DNA of 64,000 nucleotides from Flavobacterium hydrophilum (GTDB taxonomy: Bacteria; Bacteroidota; Bacteroidia; Flavobacteriales; Flavobacteriaceae): assembly GCF_003202405.1 (NCBI RefSeq), contig NZ_QJHL01000005.1:334797-398796 (forward strand), written 5' to 3'. Positions 42,691 to 51,627 of this stretch are shown here, in pieces. The translations under genes and the position numbers were made by a program. Under the pieces are notes generated by a model that was not told the DNA's origin, made no database searches, and worked only from the letters and a program-made list of their open reading frames with translations. Every line of letters starts with the position of its first letter. The first letter of the stretch is position 1.

Positions 42691-43689
42691 TTATATTTTA
42701 AAAAACATTTTAGGAAAAACTTCCTGAGGTTTTTTCTTTAAAAGAATAATTTTTACAAAAGATTCTAAAAAACCTGTTCCGTACCCATAAAATTGTTTCC
42801 AAACAGCAATTACGGAAAGATATCCAATTTTAACACTCTTATTACTAACACTAGATGTAAGAAAAATTATAACGAAATATACAAAATATATTTGTAATAA
42901 AAGATCGAAATTAAAAATTAACAATAAAAAAGCTAATAATAATCCTGCCATAAAGAATGTAGGAAAGAAAAAAGTCAACTTATTATACTCAGGATACCAA
43001 CTATTTAGTATCGGTCTTGCTTTTCCAAATTTATTTACCTGAATAGAAAATTTTTCCCAATCAATTCTTCGTTTATGATAAACAAATGCATTAGGAAATA
43101 ATCTGGTTTCAAAACCCAAATTCCAAAGTCTGATAGATAAATCCGGATCTTCACCAGGATGAATATTTCCAAAACCCTTTGATTCCTCAAAAGCTTTTTT
43201 TGAAATCCCCATGTTGAAACTTCTTGGCTGAAATTTACCAATTTTCTCAGAACCACCACGAATTCCACCGGTTGTTAGAAAGGAAGTCATTGCAAAATTA
43301 ATTGCCTTCTGTATGTCTGAAAAGCTATCCAAAGCCTTATCCGGACCTCCAAAACAATCTACATATTCTCTATCTAATTCTTTTCTAACTTCTGTTAAAT
43401 AATTAGAAGGAATTATACAATCAGAATCGAAAATAATAAAATAGTTACCTACTGCTTTTTGCATGCCAAAATTCCTTGAATCACCAGGGCCGGAATTTTG
43501 TTTAAAATAATAGGATATATTAAGTTTTCCCTGATAATTCATTACAACACTTTTACAGGGATTTGACGATCCATCTTCAACAAGAACGATTTCAAATGCC
43601 TCATTATAATCAGATTTTGATAAACTTTCCAAAAGTTCATCTACTTCATCAGGGCGATTATACACGGGTATAATTAAAGAAAAAACCAT
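42691..43689 (-). CDS. Family 2 glycosyltransferase with C-terminal membrane segments
   Basis: A 332-residue GT2 enzyme. GT-A start MVFSLIIPVYNRPDEVDELL, donor-site Asp in LVEDGSS and FIIFDSDCIIP (metal-binding D-x-D), acceptor region MGISKKAFEES and HPGEDPDLSIRLWNLG (the ED motif). The last ~90 residues hold two or three hydrophobic helices (FPTFFMAGLLLAFLLLIFNF), placing it at the inner membrane face. The sugar and acceptor are unknown; cell-surface glycan synthesis is likely. It starts the operon GT, coaE, kinase, response regulator. A -7 element lies 51 bases upstream. Confidence 0.9.
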   Translation of the reverse strand: MVFSLIIPVYNRPDEVDELLESLSKSDYNEAFEIVLVEDGSSNPCKSVVMNYQGKLNISYYFKQNSGPGDSRNFGMQKAVGNYFIIFDSDCIIPSNYLTEVRKELDREYVDCFGGPDKALDSFSDIQKAINFAMTSFLTTGGIRGGSEKIGKFQPRSFNMGISKKAFEESKGFGNIHPGEDPDLSIRLWNLGFETRLFPNAFVYHKRRIDWEKFSIQVNKFGKARPILNSWYPEYNKLTFFFPTFFMAGLLLAFLLLIFNFDLLLQIYFVYFVIIFLTSSVSNKSVKIGYLSVIAVWKQFYGYGTGFLESFVKIILLKKKPQEVFPKMFFKI

Positions 43690-43740
43690 AGTAGAATATG
43701 CGGTATTAAGAAGGTAATTTTATGAATTAAAAATTTCGTG

Positions 43741-43748
43741 CAAAGATA
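43741..43748 (-). promoter_or_regulatory. -7 element of the glycosyltransferase operon
   Basis: Reads TATCTTTG on the minus strand, 51 bases before the ATG at 43689. The fabV terminator lies immediately upstream, so a new transcript is required here. No clear -33. Confidence 0.5.
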
Positions 43749-43763
43749 AGTTATATTCATAAA

Positions 43764-43792
43764 AAAACCATCAACTTAGGGTTGATGGTTTT
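43764..43792 (-). terminator. Terminator of fabV
   Basis: A 12-bp stem (43764-43775 and 43781-43792) with a loop of five and a T-run on the minus strand. Confidence 0.88.
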
Positions 43793-43814
43793 CATTTATA
43801 ATGATTTAAATAAA

Positions 43815-45005
43815 TTATTTTATACTTTCTACCTGAACAAGTTCATTTTCTTCAGCATTATAATCTACTCCGTCAAATCCAAATCCGAAAAGATTTAAAA
43901 AGTCATTTTTATAACCTGCCAAATCTCCTATTTCCGGTAAGTTTTCGGTAGTTGCTTCAACCCATAATGCAGCTACTTTTGCCTGAACATCTTCACGCAT
44001 TTCCCAGTCATCAATTCTGATTCTTCCTTTTTCATCAACTGGAACATCTGAACCGTTATATAATCTATCCTGAAATAAACGCTGAATCTGCTCAATACAA
44101 CCTTCATGTATTCCTTCTTCTTTCATAATTTTATATAAAAGAGAAATATACAAAGGAATAACCGGAATTGCAGAACTAGCCTGTGTAACCAATGCTTTAT
44201 TTACAGAAACATAAGCCTTTCCTCCTAATGATTTCAAGCTATCTGTAATTGTAAATGCAGTCGCTTCTAAATGATCTTTTGCACGTCCAATTGTCCCCTT
44301 GCGGTAAACTGCTTCTGTCAAAGATGGCCCTATGTATGAATATGCCACTGTTGTAGCTCCGTCAGCTAATAAATTTTCAGATTTAAGAGCTTCTATCCAC
44401 ATCGCCCAGTCTTCTCCACCCATAACAGCAACTGTGTTATCAATATCTTCATCATTAGCAGGCGCTATTGAAACCTCAGATACTTTTCCTGTATGAAAAT
44501 CAACTGTTTTATTTGTAAAAGTTTGTCCAATTGGCTTTAAAGTAGAACGGTGTAAAACTCCTGTATTTGGATTTGTACGTACCGGAGAAGCTAAACTATA
44601 AATTATAAGATCTACCTGACCTAAGTCAGATTTAATCAAATCTAAAGTTTCTCTTTTTATTTCGTTTGAAAAAGCATCTCCATTGATACTCTTTGCATAT
44701 AATCCTGCTTTATGAGCTTCAGATTCAAAAGCTGCTGAATTGTACCATCCTGGTGAAGCAGTTTTTCCTTCAACTGGTGGTTTTTCAAAAAACACTCCAA
44801 TTGTTGCTGCATCAGACCCAAAAGCACTTGTAATTCTTGAAGCCAGGCCAAAACCTGTTGAAGCCCCAATTACCAATACTTTTTTAGCTCCGGCAATAGG
44901 CCCTTTTGATTTTATATATTCAATCTGATTTTTAACATTCTGCTCTGCTCCCTTTGGGTGGGCTGTCAAGCAAATAAATCCTCTCATTCTAGGTTCTATA
45001 ATCAT
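43815..45005 (-). CDS. fabV: Enoyl-ACP reductase FabV
   Basis: About 396 residues from the ATG at 45005. The frame extends to a TTG at 45050, but the known FabV start (MIIEPRMRGFICLTAHPKGA) is here. FabV is an NADH-dependent SDR-type enzyme that completes each fatty-acid elongation round. The Rossmann loop is GASTGFGLASRI and the active site is Tyr-x8-Lys (Tyr234 in AVYRKGTIGRAKDHLE, Lys243). FabV enzymes are naturally tolerant of triclosan, unlike FabI. Promoter with -33 inside the recN end, and its own terminator. Length fits FabV (about 400). Confidence 0.95.
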   Translation of the reverse strand: MIIEPRMRGFICLTAHPKGAEQNVKNQIEYIKSKGPIAGAKKVLVIGASTGFGLASRITSAFGSDAATIGVFFEKPPVEGKTASPGWYNSAAFESEAHKAGLYAKSINGDAFSNEIKRETLDLIKSDLGQVDLIIYSLASPVRTNPNTGVLHRSTLKPIGQTFTNKTVDFHTGKVSEVSIAPANDEDIDNTVAVMGGEDWAMWIEALKSENLLADGATTVAYSYIGPSLTEAVYRKGTIGRAKDHLEATAFTITDSLKSLGGKAYVSVNKALVTQASSAIPVIPLYISLLYKIMKEEGIHEGCIEQIQRLFQDRLYNGSDVPVDEKGRIRIDDWEMREDVQAKVAALWVEATTENLPEIGDLAGYKNDFLNLFGFGFDGVDYNAEENELVQVESIK

Positions 45006-45094
45006 ACTGTCTTTGTTTTTCGTCAATTTTGTAATCGTCAATTTAGACAATCAATTAACTTATTTACGTTTGTTTAATTTAATTTTTAAGATGA

Positions 45095-45124
45095 CAAATA
45101 TAAAGTATTTCTTTAGTTCAACAA
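45095..45124 (-). promoter_or_regulatory. Promoter of fabV (overlaps the recN end)
   Basis: On the minus strand: TTG at 45124-45122, 19 bases, then TATATTTG at 45102-45095. The -33 part falls in the last codons of recN. The ATG is about 90 bases downstream. Confidence 0.65.
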
Positions 45125-46765
45125 GGCTTTGGCATGATTTAAAGCCGAATCAGAAACCACAGCCCCAGACAACATTTGAGCAATTTCTATAACTCTTTCT
45201 TCCTGAGACAAAAGCTTTAATTCTGACTGTGTATCATCATTTGTAGTAGATTTGAATACTTTAAAATGCGAATCACCTTTAGCGGCAATCTGAGGTAAAT
45301 GTGTAATGGCAAATATTTGCATTTTAGCACTCATCTCTTTCATAATTTCTCCCATTCTAATAGCAATTTCCCCGGAAACACCTGTATCTATTTCATCAAA
45401 AATCAAAGTCGGCAATTTAGAATATTGCGCCAAAATCGCTTTGACTGCCAGCATAATACGGGACATTTCTCCACCCGAAGCAACTTTCTTTAACAACCCA
45501 AAATCAGTTCCTTTATTAGCAGAAAATAAAAATTGTAGTTCGTCTTTTCCGTTTTGAAAATAGGTTTCAGATGGTAAAAGTTCCATTTTAAATCGAACAT
45601 TCGGCATTCCTAAAGTCTCTAATATCGAAATTAACCGGCTTGACAAAACAGGAATTGCTTCTTGTCGGTTTTGATTAATTTTAGCAGAAAGAGTGTCTAA
45701 CTCCAACGTTTTTTGTTCATTTAATTTTGATAATAAAGTAATTTCTTCCTCAATATTACCCAATTCTAAAACTGAATTTTCCAGATTAGCCTGAATTTGT
45801 AATAATTCATCTACTGTTGTTACCTGATGTTTTTTCTGTAAATTATAAATCAGCTGCAATTTCTGATTTGTTAATTCTAATTTTTCAGGATCGTTTAATA
45901 ATTTTTCGGAAGCATTTTGCAACTCTTTTGAAATATCATCAAATTCAATTGATACACTTGTAATTCTTTCAAACAAGCTCTGATATTCTGATGAAAAAGC
46001 TGCAATTTTTTGCAACGACGTTTTTATTTCATTCAAATTATGAAAAACACCAAACTGTTCTTCATTACCAATTACTATCGATTTGTCAATTGATTCTTTT
46101 ATGATTTCAACATTATTCAGCTTTTCAAAATCAGCCTCAAGCTCTTCCTGCTCTCCGGATTTTAATTTTACAGCAACCAATTCATTTAATAAAAAAGTAT
46201 TATACTCCTGCTCTTTTCCTGCATCACTTTGTTTTTTAAGCAATGCATTTAATTTTGATTTATCTGATTTGTATAATTTCAAAACCTTTTGATAAGAATC
46301 GATAGTCGCTATATTTTGAGCAATTGCATCAATTATTTTAAACTGAACATCTTGATCTGATAGCTCCTGAGTTTGCTGCTGTGAATGAATATCAATCAAA
46401 AAAAGACTTAAATCTTGTAATTCCTGAAGATTAACCGGACTATCATTGATAAATGCACGTGATTTACCTGAGGGAAGAATTTCGCGCCTTATAATTGTTT
46501 CATCCTCATAATCCAGGTCATTTGCTTCAAAAAACTCCTTTAAATTGTATTTAGAAATCTCGAACTGTGCCTCAATTACACATTTTTCTTCTTTATTTTT
46601 AAGAGAAGTTAAATCAGCTCGTTTTCCCAAAACTAATCCTAACGCACCTAAAATAATTGATTTACCAGCACCCGTTTCCCCTGTAATTATAGAAAAACCT
46701 TTAGAAAAATCTATAGTGAGTTTTTCAATTAATGCATAGTTTTTAATTGATAATGAAGTAATCAT
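45113..46765 (-). CDS. recN: DNA repair protein RecN
   Basis: A 550-residue SMC-like ATPase for double-strand-break repair. Walker A FSIITGETGAGKSIILGALG at about residues 26-45, coiled-coil arms (about 160-360), ABC signature KVASGGEMSRIMLAVKAI (about 425-442) and Walker B PTLIFDEIDTGVSGEIAIRM. Length is usual for RecN (about 550). It closes the minus-strand run bamD, rpoZ, coaBC, DUF4835, recN with a 50-bp gap to DUF4835. Its last codons overlap the fabV promoter. Confidence 0.96.
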   Translation of the reverse strand: MITSLSIKNYALIEKLTIDFSKGFSIITGETGAGKSIILGALGLVLGKRADLTSLKNKEEKCVIEAQFEISKYNLKEFFEANDLDYEDETIIRREILPSGKSRAFINDSPVNLQELQDLSLFLIDIHSQQQTQELSDQDVQFKIIDAIAQNIATIDSYQKVLKLYKSDKSKLNALLKKQSDAGKEQEYNTFLLNELVAVKLKSGEQEELEADFEKLNNVEIIKESIDKSIVIGNEEQFGVFHNLNEIKTSLQKIAAFSSEYQSLFERITSVSIEFDDISKELQNASEKLLNDPEKLELTNQKLQLIYNLQKKHQVTTVDELLQIQANLENSVLELGNIEEEITLLSKLNEQKTLELDTLSAKINQNRQEAIPVLSSRLISILETLGMPNVRFKMELLPSETYFQNGKDELQFLFSANKGTDFGLLKKVASGGEMSRIMLAVKAILAQYSKLPTLIFDEIDTGVSGEIAIRMGEIMKEMSAKMQIFAITHLPQIAAKGDSHFKVFKSTTNDDTQSELKLLSQEERVIEIAQMLSGAVVSDSALNHAKALLN

Positions 46766-46815
46766 ATAGCTTTAAAAGTAAAATTATTGGAGTAGTAAAT
46801 GGGTCAAAAACTGAA

Positions 46816-47703
46816 TTAATATTTAATCTGCGCCCATTTTGTTGAATTTAAAGGCGAAACCTTATTTAAATTTTCCGTTAAATCTGTAATTGTAATAGTT
46901 GGTCCTCCAGAAAAAACAGAAACTATTTCATCTGATTTTGCATCAAAGAATACTCTTGTCAAAAAAGCATTTGGCTTAACCGAATTCAATTTTCCTATGA
47001 GCATTAATGAAGATTTTATCTTCTCTTTTGCACTTTTTAAATCCTGGCTCATTATATCTAAACCTGTGTGGTATTGAAAAGTTGTTTGTCTCAAATCAGA
47101 ATAAGTTGGAGCAACCATATCATTTATCAAAAAATAACGATTTTGAAGACCATCAGCCTGAGTCCAGCCTTTAGAACCTCCTTGTTGTGCTACGTTTGCA
47201 ACATTCAGAGCCGTTTCAAAATAAGGATTACCCCCTGCAAACTGAAAAGTATCTGCATCCATACCTAAAATCATATAACTGTAGAATGATATAACTGATA
47301 TTAAATTAGATTCAAAAGTAGTAGGATTGTACAATAAAGGTTCGAATTCTGTATATCTAAAATTAAAATCCTTATCGTTAAAATTAAAAACAGGAGAAGA
47401 ATAAGTCGAGTTGTAAATTAATCTTGAAGATTGAATCTGTATAGTACCTGAAAACTGATCAGAATTATGAGAAAAAAGCGTTATGTACATTGAACAGTTA
47501 ATACGCTCATTTTGCTTTAAAACTGATCCAATCCAATCTGTTTTATTTATAAATTCAGACAATGATGTCTGAAGTGTTTTATAAACCTGCTGATTTGGAG
47601 TTGGCAATCTTTCCGCATTTATTGTAACAGTACAATTTAACTGTTGTGCCTGCGCAAAACCAAAAAACAAAAACGTTAAGAAAATAACTAATTTATTATA
47701 CAT
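46816..47703 (-). CDS. DUF4835 family periplasmic/secreted protein
   Basis: A 295-residue Bacteroidota protein (DUF4835). Signal peptide MYNKLVIFLTFLFFGFAQAQ, then NCTVTINAERLPTPNQQVYK and the family's YNTDYLPQF-like centre (FNFRYTEFEPLLYNPTTFES), plus MILGMDADTFQFAGGNPYFE. The function is not established; the family is commonly encoded next to CoaBC and RecN, as here. Its start overlaps the last 8 bases of coaBC, so translation is coupled. The signal peptide suggests a periplasmic location. Confidence 0.9.
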   Translation of the reverse strand: MYNKLVIFLTFLFFGFAQAQQLNCTVTINAERLPTPNQQVYKTLQTSLSEFINKTDWIGSVLKQNERINCSMYITLFSHNSDQFSGTIQIQSSRLIYNSTYSSPVFNFNDKDFNFRYTEFEPLLYNPTTFESNLISVISFYSYMILGMDADTFQFAGGNPYFETALNVANVAQQGGSKGWTQADGLQNRYFLINDMVAPTYSDLRQTTFQYHTGLDIMSQDLKSAKEKIKSSLMLIGKLNSVKPNAFLTRVFFDAKSDEIVSVFSGGPTITITDLTENLNKVSPLNSTKWAQIKY

Positions 47704-48907
47704 AAAAATGTCCTATAACTTTGTTTAAAATGTCAACTGCAACTGACTCTTTTGACTTTAAATCCATTGGTTCAATTTTAAATTCTTTGTCAATAAAAGT
47801 AACTTTGTTAGTTGGTTGCTGAAAGCCTGCTCCTTTATCCTGCAATGAATTTAAAACAATCAAATCTAAGTTTTTTTTCTGAATTTTCAACTTAGCATTT
47901 TCAATTTCATTTTCAGTTTCCAAAGCAAAACCAATTAAAAACTGTTTTTTTTTGATTTTACCTAATGATAATAATATGTCTTTTGTCTTTTCGAGTTCAA
48001 TTGAAAACTCGTCAGTACTTTTTTTAATTTTTTGAACAGCTATTATTTTCGGCTTGTAATCTGCAACTGCCGCCGCAGCAATGGTCACATCTACATTATT
48101 AAAGTACAAATGACAGGCATCATACATTTCCTGAGCAGAAACTACATCAATTACTTCAATCAAAGAACTTTTAACTTTCAAATTTGTTGGTCCGGAAACC
48201 AATATAACAGAAGCCCCTAAATCAGCAGCAGCATTTGCAATATCAAATCCCATTTTTCCTGAAGAATGATTTCCAATAAAACGCACAGGATCTATAGCTT
48301 CGTATGTCGGACCTGCTGTAATTAGGATTTTTTTTCCTTTTAAAGGCAATTTACTTTCTAAATCAGCTTCTAAAAAAGCGATTATATTTTCAGGCTCAGC
48401 CATTCTTCCTTCACCTGATAAACCACTTGCTAATTCTCCATTTTCTGCCGGAATCATTATATTTCCAAATTGCTTTAAAGCACTAAAACTTGATATTGTA
48501 GAAGGATGTTTATACATATCCAAATCCATTGCCGGTGCAAAATAAACAGGACATTTAGCCGACAAATAAGTTGCAATAAGAAGATTATCACAATTACCGG
48601 TGGCCATTTTAGATAATGTATTCGCAGTTGCCGGAGCAATCAACATTAAATCGGCCCAAAGCCCTAATTCAACATGATTATTCCAAACAGCATCCTGATC
48701 CTCCTGATTAAAGAAAGTGGAGTGTACAGGATTTTTTGACAACGTAGATAACGTAAGTGGGGTTACAAAATCCTTAGAAGCAGGTGTCATGATCACCTGG
48801 ACATGTGCACCTGCTTTTATAAAGAGTCGTACTAATGAGGCTGTTTTATAGGCTGCAATTCCACCGGAAACTCCCAGTAGAATTTTTTTCCCTCTTAAAA
48901 CTGACAT
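47696..48907 (-). CDS. coaBC: Bifunctional phosphopantothenoylcysteine decarboxylase/synthetase
   Basis: A 403-residue fused enzyme making 4'-phosphopantetheine from 4'-phosphopantothenate and cysteine. N-terminal CoaC flavoprotein (about 1-180; GVSGGIAAYKTASLVRLFIK, ATANTLSKMATGNCDNLL, PAMDLDMYKHP); C-terminal CoaB domain (about 190-400; ILITAGPTYEAIDPVRFIGN, HSSGKMGFDIA). In many CoaC domains the substrate-binding loop is PAMNxxMW; here it is PAMDLDMY, so Asp replaces Asn. That is common in Bacteroidota as far as I recall. It overlaps DUF4835 by 8 bases and follows rpoZ by 7 bases. Confidence 0.96.
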   Translation of the reverse strand: MSVLRGKKILLGVSGGIAAYKTASLVRLFIKAGAHVQVIMTPASKDFVTPLTLSTLSKNPVHSTFFNQEDQDAVWNNHVELGLWADLMLIAPATANTLSKMATGNCDNLLIATYLSAKCPVYFAPAMDLDMYKHPSTISSFSALKQFGNIMIPAENGELASGLSGEGRMAEPENIIAFLEADLESKLPLKGKKILITAGPTYEAIDPVRFIGNHSSGKMGFDIANAAADLGASVILVSGPTNLKVKSSLIEVIDVVSAQEMYDACHLYFNNVDVTIAAAAVADYKPKIIAVQKIKKSTDEFSIELEKTKDILLSLGKIKKKQFLIGFALETENEIENAKLKIQKKNLDLIVLNSLQDKGAGFQQPTNKVTFIDKEFKIEPMDLKSKESVAVDILNKVIGHFYV

Positions 48908-48914
48908 TATACTA

Positions 48915-49232
48915 TTATTTGTTTGAACCTCTGTGGTATGTTTTACCGTCTAACCATTCCTGAACGGCTAAAGCGTGTGGTTTAGGTAATTTTTCGTAAA
49001 ATTTAGAGACTTCAATTTGTTCTTTATTTTCAAAAACTTCCTCAAGACTGTCATTGTAAGTAGCAAACTCTTCTAATTTTTCAGTTAATTCTTTTTTAAT
49101 TTCAGAATTAATCTGGTTTGCTCTTTTAGCCATAATTGTGATTGCCTCATACACATTTCCTGTTGGCTCTTCAATAACCGTTTTATTGTAAGTTATTGTA
49201 TTTACAGGAGCATTCGTCTTTTTTAAATCCAT
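48915..49232 (-). CDS. rpoZ: RNA polymerase omega-type subunit (Rpb6 family)
   Basis: A 105-residue Rpb6/omega protein. The conserved core is NVYEAITIMAKRANQINSEI, the motif that wraps the beta' subunit C-terminus. The remainder (KKELTEKLEEFATYNDSLEE, PKPHALAVQEWLDGKTYHRG) is the Bacteroidota extension. It lies between bamD (8 bp downstream of the bamD stop) and coaBC (7 bp). Omega aids polymerase assembly and is needed for the ppGpp site in other bacteria. Confidence 0.9.
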   Translation of the reverse strand: MDLKKTNAPVNTITYNKTVIEEPTGNVYEAITIMAKRANQINSEIKKELTEKLEEFATYNDSLEEVFENKEQIEVSKFYEKLPKPHALAVQEWLDGKTYHRGSNK

Positions 49233-49240
49233 GACTTTAT

Positions 49241-50035
49241 TTATTTAGTAAATTTTTGTAAATCTGTTTCAACTCTCGCATTCATTTCGTCTGCCTTCAC
49301 TTTGTATTTTGAGTCGCTTTTAAACTTTAACAAGTTGTTATAAGCAACTTTAGCAACATTTAAACGCTCTTCCATTTTAGCCGGAACACTATTTATAGCC
49401 AACTGATATGCTGAATCATATTTGTAAAATAAGGCATCTTCTTTAAAAGGAGTTCCCGGATAATCTGCAATAAAATTATCAAAAGCAATTAATGCTGATT
49501 TATAATCGGAAATTGTATTGTAACCCTTAGCATTTTCATATGCCTTTTTTTCAAGTTTTCCGCTTAAAATCTTCACAGCTTCATTTGCCTGAGCAATGTA
49601 TTCTGAATTTGGATAATTATCAATAAAAGCTTGTAACTTATCCAATGCTTTAACCGTGTCTGTCTGATCTAAGCTATACACAGGAGCCAATTTAGAATAA
49701 CTATAGGCACCTAAAAAAGCAGCTTCCTGAACTTTTTCACTTCGTGGATAACCCGATACAAAACTTTCAAATTGATATCCTGCCAAATAATATTGTTTTG
49801 TTTTATAATACGACTGGGAAAACATATAAAACAGTTTTTCCGCCTGAGGTTTTCCTCTGTATGTTGGTGCTAATTGCTCAAAAAGTCTGATTGCTTTATT
49901 ATACTTTCCTGCTTCATACATCTTTGTTGCAATTTCAAACTTTGCTGCAACATCTTCATTTTTTAATGCCTTTTGGTAATCACTACAAGAACAAAAAAGG
50001 GCAACAACAATTAACAGCGATACTATTTTTTTCAT
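49241..50035 (-). CDS. bamD: Outer-membrane assembly lipoprotein BamD
   Basis: 264 residues from the ATG at 50035. A longer frame to 50104 would start inside the -7 box at 50102-50109, so the shorter start is right. Lipoprotein signal MKKIVSLLIVVALFCSCS (Cys17 most likely), then five TPR-type repeats (AAKFEIATKMYEAGKYNKAI, AEKLFYMFSQSYYKTKQYYL, SEYIAQANEAVKILSGKLEK). BamD is the essential partner of BamA for folding outer-membrane beta-barrel proteins. First gene of bamD, rpoZ, coaBC, DUF4835, recN. Confidence 0.94.
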   Translation of the reverse strand: MKKIVSLLIVVALFCSCSDYQKALKNEDVAAKFEIATKMYEAGKYNKAIRLFEQLAPTYRGKPQAEKLFYMFSQSYYKTKQYYLAGYQFESFVSGYPRSEKVQEAAFLGAYSYSKLAPVYSLDQTDTVKALDKLQAFIDNYPNSEYIAQANEAVKILSGKLEKKAYENAKGYNTISDYKSALIAFDNFIADYPGTPFKEDALFYKYDSAYQLAINSVPAKMEERLNVAKVAYNNLLKFKSDSKYKVKADEMNARVETDLQKFTK

Positions 50036-50101
50036 TTTCTTACTATTATTATGATTTCTTAGACAATTAGGCAAAGCAAAATCACACCGAAGATTCGGTG
50101 G

Positions 50102-50132
50102 CAAATTTAGTTATTAATTTAGCTACTACAAA
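50102..50132 (-). promoter_or_regulatory. Promoter of bamD operon
   Basis: On the minus strand: TTTG at 50132-50129, exactly 19 bases, then TAAATTTG at 50109-50102. Both boxes match the Bacteroidota consensus. The ATG lies about 66 bases downstream of the -7 box. Confidence 0.82.
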
Positions 50133-50169
50133 ATATTTTTTGGTATAATAAAATATGGAGATTTTTATT

Positions 50170-51051
50170 TTATTTTAATGCTGTTTTTACAAATTCATCT
50201 AATCGTTCTGCTAATGATTCATCTACTGATACCAATGGCAAACGTACCGTATTATCAGCAATTCCAAGTAACTGGAACACATGCTTGATTCCGGCAGGAT
50301 TTCCTTGTTCAAAAATCATATCAATACAATCAGACAAAAAGTAATGCGTTTTGAAAGCCTCATTTACTTTTCGGTTCAGTCCTAAACGAATCATTTCTGA
50401 AAATTCTTTTGGAAAACCTTGCCCAATAACTGATATTACTCCTCCTCCTCCCGCTAAAACTATAGGTAAAGCAATCATATCATCGCCAGAAATAACCAGA
50501 AAATCTTTTGGAGCATTTTTAATCAACTGAAGTGCCTGAGCCATGTCGCCGGCTGCCTCTTTTATTGCTACCACATTTTCAAATTCATTTGCCAGACGAA
50601 CAACCGTTGACGGCAGCATATTACTTGATGTTCTGCCCGGAACATTATATAAAATCACAGGTATAGGAGAAGCCTCTGCAATAGCTTTAAAATGCTGATA
50701 AATTCCTTCCTGGGTAGGTTTATTATAATAAGGAGAAACAGAGAGAATGGCTTCAAATGCTGAAAAATCCCTGGTTTTTAATTCTTCAACAACCTGCATC
50801 GTATTATTACCTCCAACTCCAAGAACCAAAGGCAATCTTCCATTATTTACTTCAATTACTGTATTAATGACTAATTCTTTTTCAGCTTGTGTTAAAGTCG
50901 CATTTTCTGCGGTTGTCCCCATAACAACAAGATATTCAACCCCACCATCAATCGAAAAATTAACAATTCGCTGTAATGCTTCGATATCAACTGAAAAATC
51001 TTTTTTAAATGGAGTGACAAGGGCAACACCAGTTCCTATTAATGATTGCAT
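50170..51051 (-). CDS. dapA: 4-hydroxy-tetrahydrodipicolinate synthase
   Basis: A 293-residue class I aldolase-type lyase, the first committed step of lysine and diaminopimelate synthesis from pyruvate and aspartate semialdehyde. Active-site residues: Thr46-Thr47 in VVMGTTAEN, Tyr135 in LYNVPGRTS, Schiff-base Lys164 in VAIKEAAGD, and the loop PYYNKPTQEG at 107-116. It starts 16 bp after the DUF6913-like gene stop. Length normal. Confidence 0.97.
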   Translation of the reverse strand: MQSLIGTGVALVTPFKKDFSVDIEALQRIVNFSIDGGVEYLVVMGTTAENATLTQAEKELVINTVIEVNNGRLPLVLGVGGNNTMQVVEELKTRDFSAFEAILSVSPYYNKPTQEGIYQHFKAIAEASPIPVILYNVPGRTSSNMLPSTVVRLANEFENVVAIKEAAGDMAQALQLIKNAPKDFLVISGDDMIALPIVLAGGGGVISVIGQGFPKEFSEMIRLGLNRKVNEAFKTHYFLSDCIDMIFEQGNPAGIKHVFQLLGIADNTVRLPLVSVDESLAERLDEFVKTALK

Positions 51052-51067
51052 ATTCTAATTTATATTT

Positions 51068-51580
51068 TTATTTTATACTTTTTAAATACTTAAACAATTC
51101 GAAAACGAAAAGTTTATAATTACCTAAAGAAGTATTTATCATCCACCGATTTATATTTTTATCGATTGATGCAAATCCAACTTTAAATTTAGCTTTTGAT
51201 TTATTAGTAATCAGTTTCAAAATGGGTTTTTGAACATCGTAATAACTAATCAAAAGATCAAATTCTGTCTCAATAAATTCAGCCAAAAAATCTATCCTAC
51301 TGTCGCCTTTCCAATCTACATGCTTTTTTCCAAAAGTAGGAAACGAGTATTCTTTTTTGTCCTTAAATTTATTCCTGTACACAACAACTTTAATTCTTTC
51401 AAAATCAATCCTATTTGAAACTAATTCCTTTATGAGTGCTTTTGAATGCTTAAAATCACTTTCATCAATCAATAAGCCAATTGTTTGTATATTACTGGTA
51501 AAGACTTCATTTTTTACATTATGTAAATTATTTTTTAATGTTTTTTTTATAAAAAAATCCTTCAAATAATTTAAAAACAT
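51068..51580 (-). CDS. DUF6913-like conserved protein upstream of dapA
   Basis: A 170-residue basic protein (MFLNYLKDFFIKKTLKNNLH at the start, IQTIGLLIDESDFKHSKALI, HVDWKGDSRIDFLAEFIETE, FELFKYLKSIK end). No signal peptide or transmembrane helix. I recall a conserved family of this kind (DUF6913) next to dapA in Flavobacteriia, but its function is unknown and the number is from memory. It overlaps no neighbour and lies 16 bp before dapA, probably in one transcript. A -7-like element (reads TAATTTTG) lies at 51599-51606 on the minus strand. Confidence 0.75.
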   Translation of the reverse strand: MFLNYLKDFFIKKTLKNNLHNVKNEVFTSNIQTIGLLIDESDFKHSKALIKELVSNRIDFERIKVVVYRNKFKDKKEYSFPTFGKKHVDWKGDSRIDFLAEFIETEFDLLISYYDVQKPILKLITNKSKAKFKVGFASIDKNINRWMINTSLGNYKLFVFELFKYLKSIK

Positions 51581-51627
51581 ACTACTTTTACCAGATTACA
51601 AAATTAATTATTTAAGTCGCATTTAAG

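Noticed and set aside
45006..45050. N-terminal extension of FabV.
   Set aside because: The FabV family begins at the MIIEP segment; the extension starts at TTG.
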